Shown here: positions 5,506 through 11,987 of the stretch, one piece after another
Layout: every line of letters starts with the position of its first letter
How positions within the stretch are numbered: position 1 is the stretch's first letter
DNA from: CAYLNH01 sp964384625
GTDB taxonomy: Bacteria > Verrucomicrobiota > Lentisphaeria > JABSQK01
Length of the DNA stretch: 11,987 nucleotides
Reading direction: 5' to 3'
Assembly (NCBI GenBank): GCA_964384625.1
Contig: CAYLNH010000230.1
Location: 1-11,987 of the forward strand
Notes under the pieces: model-generated
Told to the model about the DNA's origin: nothing
Seen by the model: the letters and a program-made list of their open reading frames with translations, nothing else
The model's database searches: none
Made by a program: the position numbers and the translations under genes

Positions 5506-8500
5506 CTACTCCGGCTTCCGCATCAGACCGACATCTTCGATGTTGATCTTGATTTCGTCGGAGTTGCCGCGGAGCTCCGGGGCGTACATGGCGTAGGCCT
5601 TGGTGGGCAGCGCACTGAACTTGCCGGGGATCTCGGCGCGCATGCGGTAGGCGATGGAGTGCTTGCCGCGCGGCAGCCAGCGAACGAAGAAGCTGACGCG
5701 GTCGTCGCGCAACTCCATGTAGGCGTGCATGCCGTTGTTGGTGTAGCCGCTCTTCACCTTGTAGGGCTCGCAGCCGGCGGCCTTGAGGTCCTCGAAGATG
5801 ATGTATTCGTAGTCGTTCTTGCTTTCGATCGTCAGTTCGATCTCGAGCAGGTCGCCGCTTTTCACGGTGCCCAGGTTCTTTATCTCTTCGCGTTCGAACT
5901 TCTCGACCTTCTGGTCCAACGCCTGGCCGCGGGAGCCGGCGACCTTGATGGTCTTGTCGACCGGGATGAGCTTGAAGTACTTGCGATTCACCTTGATCTC
6001 CAGGCCGGCCTTGGTGATGTGATCTTCCAGGCTGAAGTAGGAGACGTAGGTGTTGAAGTACAGCGGCCCCTTGCCCTTGCGCTTGAACTCCAGTTTGTGG
6101 TTGCCGGCGGTGACGTCTTTGCCGGCGAGCATGAACCGGTTGTCGAAGCTGAAGATGTTCGACTTGTTGATCTGCACTTCCTTGTGTTTCTTGCCGTCGA
6201 GATAGACTTCCAGCGTCATGTCCGGCTTGTCTTCCTCGCTGGCGCGCATGTAGTCGGCAAACGCCTCGATGCAGATGGCGGTGTCGCGGGTGGAGTTCCA
6301 GTAGGTCGCGTGCTTGCGGTTATTGAGCAGGTACTTCACCATCCACGGTGCGGTGTTGCCCTTCGGCTCGACTTTCGCCAGGAGTTTCAGGTAGTAGGCG
6401 TGCGCTTCATATTCGCTGCCGTACCAGTACCACCAGTAGCCGCCGTTCCCGAGTTTCAGGTAGGCCGTCTGGTTCTCAGCATCCTTTACCAGGAACTGCT
6501 CGATATTGCGTTTGATCATCGCGACCTGATCGGTCAGACCGAGTTTGTGGAAGGCGATGCCCATCATGCATTTGCCGTAGACCGCCATTTTGTTGCGGTC
6601 GCGGTAGAGGTACTTCTGCATCTTCTCATTCTTCACGCCGGCATCGGTGAGTACCATGAAGACAAAGGCATCCAGGTTGTCGGCGTGCGACTTCCAGGGG
6701 CGGCGTTTGCGGTTTTCACTGGCGGCATTGTCGAGGGCGCGTACCTGACGCTTCTGATAATTGGTCAGCCAGCCGATACCGCGGTTCAGCACGTTGTCCG
6801 GGATCCTGACGTCGTTGGCGCGCGCCAGCTGCAGACCGTGAACGACAGTGGCCGTGGTATGCGGGTAGGAATGTTCACGGAAGCCGCTGAACCAGCCCCA
6901 GCCGCCGTCGGACAACTGCATATTGGTCAGGCGCGTGACGCCGGTCTTCACCATGTCCTGCACGCGGGCATGGTCGAACACGGGGTTGGCATTCCAGATC
7001 GGCTTGCCGTCCTTGTCCAGTTGCGTGTAGGCGCCGCGCTTCCATTGTTTCGCGCGTTCTTTGTCGTCGCCGATTTCCTGCGCGTTCAGATTCGTCCGCT
7101 TCTTCTGTACATCGGCCAGGTCGATGCCCATGTCGATGAGGATCTTCTGGGTGATGACCGTTGGGATGAAGCGGTTCAGTGTCTGTTCGGTGCAGCCGTA
7201 GGGGTAACTGACGAGATAGGGCAGGGCGTCAACCATGGCCCCTGCAAGCGTGGGCGAATAGCGCACTTCCAGCAACGACTGTTCCGGCCGTCGTTCCTTG
7301 GGCACGGTGAACGCCACACTGGCGCCCGCGGCGTCCGGCCGCATGTGGCCGCTGAACGACACGGTCTTCATAAAACCGTGGACCTTCGACGGGAACCGCA
7401 TCTCCATGCCGTCGGATTCTTCGTCGGTGAGGGCCTTCATGCGCACCAGCGCGGAGCCTTCGGCGACGACCTTCATGCGCCAGTCCACGCGTTTTTCGCC
7501 GTTGGCCTCGATCTCTACCAACTGCGACAGGTTGTTCTCCATCGACTGCAGGCATTCGTTGACTTCCAGGATCACCTTGACTTTCTTCGCGGTCTTCAGG
7601 TAGTTGTGGACGTTGGCGGAGAGCACGACCTCGTCTTTCTCGACGAAGAATCGCGGCGCCTGCAGGCGCAGCAGCAGGTTCTTGGTGGTGACGACCTCGA
7701 CGGTGGATTCGCCGACGCGCGGGCCTTTGCCCAGCGCCCAGGTGCGCACCTTCCAGCCGGTCAGGTTTTCCGGCATGGTCAGTTCGATCTCGGCTTCACC
7801 GTTGCGTCCGGTGGTAATGGCGCCGTTCCAGTAGGCGGTATCAGCGAACTTGCTGCGGACCGCGGCTTCCACGTATTGCGGTTCCCCGCCGGCCTCCCCG
7901 CCGGCGGCCGTTTCCCGATCCGCGCCGCCATCTCGTCGCTTTGCCTTTTCTTCGGCCATCGGCGCATTTGCCATTGGCGCCGCGCCAGACTTCATTGGTG
8001 CGGCATCCATGGCCATACCTTCGGCTTCGGCCTTCTTCCTCACGTGACCGCGGCCGGGCGCGCCGCCCCAGGCGCCGCCGCCCTTGCCGCCGAGGCTGGC
8101 GCCCTGTTCCCGCTGCTCGTCCATGTCTGCGACGCTGTAGCCGAAGGCGCCGAGGAACTGCATGCCGAGCTGGTTCTTCTTCAGCAGATGATGGAAGCCG
8201 CGGGCCAGACTGTGGTAGGTATTGGCGTTGTGCCGCCGGCGCCACTTCCAGAAGAAGTTCTTGATCTCCGCGACATTCGAGCCGCCGGAAATGTATTCAA
8301 CGGCTTTGTCGTAGATGCTCATCACGACGGAGCCTTCATACGGCTCGCCCGTAAGATCCGTCAGGAGGACCTTTACCTTGGCTTTTTCGCCGGGTTTGTA
8401 CTCCTTCTTCGACGGCGTAACCGTGACGTTCAGGACGCGTTTCTCCGGGGGTACGACGATTTCCTTTACCACTGAGTGTACGCGGCCGTCGTAGATGGTC

Positions 8501-11500
8501 AGGCCTTCAACGAAGAAATTCGGCATGTCCGCCTTTGTGACCGTGATCTCGTGCACGGCGCTCTTGCCGTCCAGCCGGAGAAACTCCGGCGGCAGATAGG
8601 CGCCGTTCACGGGGCGGACGAACAACGCGACGGTCGTGTCGCGTTTGTCGACGTTGATCAGGAGCTTGACGGTCTCGCCGGGGGCGTACTCGCGTTTGTC
8701 CGGGATCAACTCCAACTTGCTGAAGTGGAAGTCGCCGCCGTCAAACTTCCGGTCGCGGATGACGAACATATAGCCGCCCTCAATGCTGTGACCCTTGGCG
8801 TCGGTAACGGTGTAGCTCAGGCGATACTGGCCGCCTTCCGCCGCTTCGAGTTTCAATGTCGCTCGGCCCTCTTCATCGGTGTCGAGGTTGACGGTCTTCA
8901 CAGGCTTCTCGATGGGCTTGCCGTCTTTGGCGTAACTGACCTTCATCAACTTGACCACGCCCTTGCCCTGGACGGGTTTGTTGGCGATGGTCTGCGCCGA
9001 AAAGCTGGCGTTGATGGTGTCGCCGGCGTTGTAGTGGCCGCGATCGAGCCAGGCGTAGACCTTAAACGGGGCGCGGGCGACGAGGACCTGGCCGGTGCCG
9101 ACGATAGTGCGGCGGGATTCATCCACGACTTCCGCGGTGATCTGATAGCGGTGATCGGTGTCGCCGTGGAGTTCCCTGGCGATGCTGCTGTCGATGGTGA
9201 CGTCGACAGTGCCGTCGGGGTTGATAAAGGTTTCCTTTTGCATGACGACTTCCGGCGGCGTGGAGCGTTGGTGCCACCACCAGGGGATGGGCGCGCGGCA
9301 ACCCCACTTGTGCCAGCCGGGGTACCACGGGTAATCGTACGCGAACCACCAGTAACCGGGCCCGTAGAACCAGTCCCAGATGCCGGACGGATACCACCGG
9401 GCGTTGTGGTCGGTGCGCGTGACCTTCAGCTTGACCTTGGCGTTGACCACGGGGGCGCCGAAGTAGTACTTGGCCTGGACTTTCACCGGGATCTTCTCGC
9501 CGAGCATCACCGGTTCCGTCGGTGCTTCGACCTTCACTTCGAACTCAGGCTTCTTGTACTCCTCCACGCGGAAGCGGATGCCGCCGCCCCAGCGATGGAC
9601 GTAGATGTAATACTGTCCGAGTGTGGCGTCCTGCGGCAGTTCGAACTCGTCCTGGAAGCCGCCGTACTGGTCGGCTTTCAGCGGCTTGTCGTAGATCTTC
9701 TCGCCCTTGGGATTGTTGATCCGGACATTGAACGTCCGGCCGGCGTATTGTGATACGTCATCGACATCATACCGCACCTGGCTGGTCCAGAACTTGAACT
9801 TCACCTTCTGGCTGGGCCGGTAGACGGGGCGGTCGGTGATCGCGTAGGTCTTGCGTTGATGGTACTCATATCGGTTGTAATGGCCCTGCCAGATGTTGTT
9901 GAAACCGAGGAAGGCCAGGCGGCCTTCTTTCCGCGCGATCGCGACCCAGGAAAAGTTCTTGCCGCCTTTGCGGACGTCGTCGTTGGTGACATGCACCTGA
10001 CCGTCACGGTCGCTGGTCTCGGCGAACTCATGGGTGTAGACGTTGTAACGGCGGCCGGTCACCTTGCGGCGGATGCGGTTGCCGAGGTACTCCTGGCGGT
10101 AGCCGAAGAAGTCCAGTTTGGCATCGGCGACCGGCACGCCGGTAACGGCGTCGGCGACGTAGTACCAGGTTTTGCCCTGCATCTGCTTGCGGGCGATGAC
10201 CGTGTCGGCGATCCAGATGATGATGCGCGTGACGTTGCCGTTTTCCATCCGGCCCTCGAGCAGGTAGGCGCCGGCTTTCTGCAGCGGCGTGGTCACGTTG
10301 ATGCGGCGGTCGAAATGGCGTTCACGCGGCTTCAACGCAAGCGACCATTCAGCCGTCTTCGGACCGACATACTGCTGTTGATTGTGGTAGACCAGGCGGT
10401 AGCCGATGTTGCCGATGTTGACTTTGTTCCAGTCGAGCTTCTTCGGGTTGCTCTTCAGATACGCCTTGAGATCGTCAAGCAGTTTGTCGACCTTTACGGG
10501 GTAGGCGGTGAAGTCGACCTTCTTGCCGTTGCGGAAGCGGTAGCCGACGGTTGCGCCTTTGCCGGCGGGCTGCGGCCGGCCGGCTTCGAACATGCCCCAG
10601 TTTTTCAGGATCTGGTCGAGTTGTCGTTCCGCCTGCTGCTTGGTATGTCCGTTGCTGACGGCGATGAGCCGGCGCAAGACCGGCACGGCCCGGTCGTATT
10701 GCCGGCGGTTCAGGTAGATCGTGCGCAGCTGCGACAGACCATGTTGGTTGTTGTCCCCCAGTTCCTTGAAGATGCGGACGAAGTTGTGTTCGGCCGGCAG
10801 CTCAAAGCGTTTGATGCCGGTCGCCAGGCGCGCCACGGTTTCGTCGTCTTTCAGCGTATGCAGTGTCAGGATGCCGCCTTCGCGGTCTTCGGCGTCGTCA
10901 TCACCGCCGCCGCGGTTGCCCCACCAATTGTAGCCGGCCATGGTCTGCACGCCGAACTGGTTGAGCAGGAAGTCGGCATACTCGCGGTTGACCTGCTGGC
11001 GGTAGGCGTTGTTCAACTCCATCCGCATCATCAGCAGATAGCGCCAGCGTTCGCCGTCGCTCTTGGCGTCTTTGAAGCTTTTCGGGATCTTGTGGAAGAC
11101 CGGGTTGTTGTTTTCGTCCACCGGCGCGAAGTGCTGGGAACGCCGGCCGCGGTAGCGGTAATGGTAGCCGTAGCCGTCCTCGTAGTCGGGCAGTTCGCTC
11201 AGATCGGTCTTGTACTGCAGCCGCCAGGCGCCGGTATAGCCGCGGTTGCCCAGCATCATCCGGCTGAAGCTGGCGTAGAAACCGGCCTGACTGCCCCGGT
11301 TCGGTTCCTCCTCGAGAAACGGCAGGGCCTGCTGCATCAGCTGCAGCGACCGTACCCGGTCGCGTTCGTAGCTGTTCACCACTTTGCCCTGGCCGCCGCG
11401 CTTCGGGCCCCGGCGGAATTCGCCCGCCACCATGAAGCCGTAGTGATAGCCGTTGTTCATGTAGTTCTGCGCCACCGTGTGCAGCAGCCGCCAGTTCTTC

Positions 11501-11781
11501 GCGTGCGCCTTCACCGCGGCTTCGCGGAGCTCGTCCGTCTCGTTGACCCGGTTCAGCCGGCGCAGGCTGTTGTAGGCGTTGTTGAAATCATTGCTTACCT
11601 GTTGCGGGTCGCTTTTCGGGTTCAACAGGAGCTTGCGGAAGACGTCGTAGGCTTCCTTGAAGTTTCCCTGCTGCTGCAGTTTGTAGGCTTTCCGGCGTTC
11701 GGCCTGTTCCTTTGGTTCGGCGGCGCGCAGCGTCCCCACGCCGAACAGGAAGATGGTAAGCAAGGCAAGACGTCTCAACAT
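5506..11781 (-). CDS. Secreted thioester-type bacterial alpha-2-macroglobulin
   Basis: This is a very large protein (2091 residues) predicted to trap attacking proteases: cleavage of a bait region exposes a thioester that bonds covalently to the protease. Residues 1 to about 20 form a signal peptide (MLRRLALLTIFLFGVGTLRA) with no lipobox Cys, so it should be soluble in the periplasm or exported. A helical, TPR-like N-terminal part follows, then macroglobulin domains with TDRPVYRP (649-656). A Trp/Tyr-rich insertion lies at 795-839 and a Gly/Ala/Met-rich, charged, bait-like segment at about 1227-1303. The A2M domain starts near 1315 (AYWNGAITTG). The thioester motif is CTEQ (Cys1530-Gln1533, in YPYGCTEQ), followed by an alpha-helical thioester domain (DGGWGWFSGF near 1625). 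The C-terminal macroglobulin domain contains YAMYAPELR (2063-2071). No penicillin-binding protein 1C gene, a frequent partner of bacterial homologues, is within the window. The family call is firm; the protease target is unknown. Long plus-strand open frames opposite it are shadows. Confidence 0.93.
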   Translation of the reverse strand: MLRRLALLTIFLFGVGTLRAAEPKEQAERRKAYKLQQQGNFKEAYDVFRKLLLNPKSDPQQVSNDFNNAYNSLRRLNRVNETDELREAAVKAHAKNWRLLHTVAQNYMNNGYHYGFMVAGEFRRGPKRGGQGKVVNSYERDRVRSLQLMQQALPFLEEEPNRGSQAGFYASFSRMMLGNRGYTGAWRLQYKTDLSELPDYEDGYGYHYRYRGRRSQHFAPVDENNNPVFHKIPKSFKDAKSDGERWRYLLMMRMELNNAYRQQVNREYADFLLNQFGVQTMAGYNWWGNRGGGDDDAEDREGGILTLHTLKDDETVARLATGIKRFELPAEHNFVRIFKELGDNNQHGLSQLRTIYLNRRQYDRAVPVLRRLIAVSNGHTKQQAERQLDQILKNWGMFEAGRPQPAGKGATVGYRFRNGKKVDFTAYPVKVDKLLDDLKAYLKSNPKKLDWNKVNIGNIGYRLVYHNQQQYVGPKTAEWSLALKPRERHFDRRINVTTPLQKAGAYLLEGRMENGNVTRIIIWIADTVIARKQMQGKTWYYVADAVTGVPVADAKLDFFGYRQEYLGNRIRRKVTGRRYNVYTHEFAETSDRDGQVHVTNDDVRKGGKNFSWVAIARKEGRLAFLGFNNIWQGHYNRYEYHQRKTYAITDRPVYRPSQKVKFKFWTSQVRYDVDDVSQYAGRTFNVRINNPKGEKIYDKPLKADQYGGFQDEFELPQDATLGQYYIYVHRWGGGIRFRVEEYKKPEFEVKVEAPTEPVMLGEKIPVKVQAKYYFGAPVVNAKVKLKVTRTDHNARWYPSGIWDWFYGPGYWWFAYDYPWYPGWHKWGCRAPIPWWWHQRSTPPEVVMQKETFINPDGTVDVTIDSSIARELHGDTDHRYQITAEVVDESRRTIVGTGQVLVARAPFKVYAWLDRGHYNAGDTINASFSAQTIANKPVQGKGVVKLMKVSYAKDGKPIEKPVKTVNLDTDEEGRATLKLEAAEGGQYRLSYTVTDAKGHSIEGGYMFVIRDRKFDGGDFHFSKLELIPDKREYAPGETVKLLINVDKRDTTVALFVRPVNGAYLPPEFLRLDGKSAVHEITVTKADMPNFFVEGLTIYDGRVHSVVKEIVVPPEKRVLNVTVTPSKKEYKPGEKAKVKVLLTDLTGEPYEGSVVMSIYDKAVEYISGGSNVAEIKNFFWKWRRRHNANTYHSLARGFHHLLKKNQLGMQFLGAFGYSVADMDEQREQGASLGGKGGGAWGGAPGRGHVRKKAEAEGMAMDAAPMKSGAAPMANAPMAEEKAKRRDGGADRETAAGGEAGGEPQYVEAAVRSKFADTAYWNGAITTGRNGEAEIELTMPENLTGWKVRTWALGKGPRVGESTVEVVTTKNLLLRLQAPRFFVEKDEVVLSANVHNYLKTAKKVKVILEVNECLQSMENNLSQLVEIEANGEKRVDWRMKVVAEGSALVRMKALTDEESDGMEMRFPSKVHGFMKTVSFSGHMRPDAAGASVAFTVPKERRPEQSLLEVRYSPTLAGAMVDALPYLVSYPYGCTEQTLNRFIPTVITQKILIDMGIDLADVQKKRTNLNAQEIGDDKERAKQWKRGAYTQLDKDGKPIWNANPVFDHARVQDMVKTGVTRLTNMQLSDGGWGWFSGFREHSYPHTTATVVHGLQLARANDVRIPDNVLNRGIGWLTNYQKRQVRALDNAASENRKRRPWKSHADNLDAFVFMVLTDAGVKNEKMQKYLYRDRNKMAVYGKCMMGIAFHKLGLTDQVAMIKRNIEQFLVKDAENQTAYLKLGNGGYWWYWYGSEYEAHAYYLKLLAKVEPKGNTAPWMVKYLLNNRKHATYWNSTRDTAICIEAFADYMRASEEDKPDMTLEVYLDGKKHKEVQINKSNIFSFDNRFMLAGKDVTAGNHKLEFKRKGKGPLYFNTYVSYFSLEDHITKAGLEIKVNRKYFKLIPVDKTIKVAGSRGQALDQKVEKFEREEIKNLGTVKSGDLLEIELTIESKNDYEYIIFEDLKAAGCEPYKVKSGYTNNGMHAYMELRDDRVSFFVRWLPRGKHSIAYRMRAEIPGKFSALPTKAYAMYAPELRGNSDEIKINIEDVGLMRKPE

Positions 11782-11788
11782 GGTTGTT

Positions 11789-11795
11789 CTCCTCC
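11789..11795 (-). promoter_or_regulatory. Ribosome binding site fixing the macroglobulin start
   Basis: On the minus strand GGAGGAG lies 7 bases before the ATG at 11781-11779. This favours that start over the in-frame ATG nine codons upstream (11808). It also gives a clean signal peptide beginning MLRRLALL, without the extra MSYPWRRTT. Confidence 0.85.
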
Positions 11796-11987
11796 AGGGG
11801 TAAGACATGTTCCACGGTATTCGTAAGTTAGCGTCATCACGAGAAAACGAAAGTCATCATCATTTCCCCCTGGACGTCTCGGAGTGGGGCTTATTAGACT
11901 GGAATGCATGTGGCCTCCGGCAGATGCCGCAAATTCAGCTTAGGGTCCGCGCGGAAATAACTTCACATTTTGAGAGACTTTCAAGAG
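11796..11987 (-). other. Upstream region of the macroglobulin gene
   Basis: This should hold the promoter of the minus-strand gene, but no pair of -35/-10 elements stands out. The best is TTGAAA near the window edge with a poor TTATTT 18 bases later. The 10-bp palindrome TCCGCGCGGA (11946-11955) could be an operator or chance. No gene is seen; the divergent neighbour, if any, lies outside the window. Confidence 0.4.

Noticed and set aside
5434..11826. Three long plus-strand open frames (5434-8475, 8476-9753, 9856-11826) opposite the macroglobulin
   Set aside because: They mirror the codon positions of a GC-rich minus-strand gene, have no ribosome binding sites and resemble no family; their Val/Asp/Ala/Gly/His-rich make-up is typical of antisense shadows. 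The opposite frame has a signal peptide, a thioester motif and a strong ribosome binding site.

Overview
The window looks like part of a draft chromosome from the Planctomycetota/Lentisphaerota/Verrucomicrobiota (PVC) neighbourhood, probably a metagenome-assembled genome. This is an inference with no marker gene behind it. It rests on GC-rich coding sequence, a very large thioester alpha-2-macroglobulin with an aromatic-rich insertion, a stand-alone Gfo/Idh/MocA oxidoreductase of the 'SAVP' type, an OlsF-like ornithine-lipid synthase, and spacers crowded with palindromic repeats. A run of exactly 100 Ns (4783-4882) is a conventional scaffold gap of unknown true length.

Layout. Positions 1-161 are AT-rich flank. 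A decayed DDE transposase lies at 162-1178 (+); its N-terminus and probable C-terminus survive, but two internal blocks appear to be missing. A Gfo/Idh/MocA-family oxidoreductase follows at 1366-2541 (+). The 269-bp spacer after it holds a potential 117-nt multi-branched palindromic element (2552-2668), a 12-bp hairpin (2711-2750) whose arms match a Shine-Dalgarno and an anti-Shine-Dalgarno sequence, and a small hairpin covering the ribosome binding site of the next gene. That gene, at 2811-4598 (+), is an OlsF-like bifunctional acyltransferase predicted to make ornithine lipids.

Positions 4599-5505 (about 900 bp) contain no convincing gene. They hold a composite tandem array of 7-bp units and 53-bp hairpin cores interrupted by the gap, about 220 bp of unassigned sequence, a triple-hairpin repeat, and three stacked inverted repeats that probably end transcription of the converging genes. 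The rest, 5506-11781 (-), is one gene for a 2091-residue secreted alpha-2-macroglobulin with a CTEQ thioester motif. Positions 11796-11987 are its upstream region, with no promoter I can defend.

How the genes relate. The oxidoreductase and the acyltransferase share a strand but are separated by strong secondary structure, so they are probably independent units. Ornithine lipids would sit in the membranes, and the macroglobulin would act as a periplasmic or surface protease trap. Both fit a cell-envelope theme, but nothing here shows that they work together. I did not find a convincing new multi-gene system; the least explained material is the structured non-coding DNA at 2552-2803 and 4599-5505.
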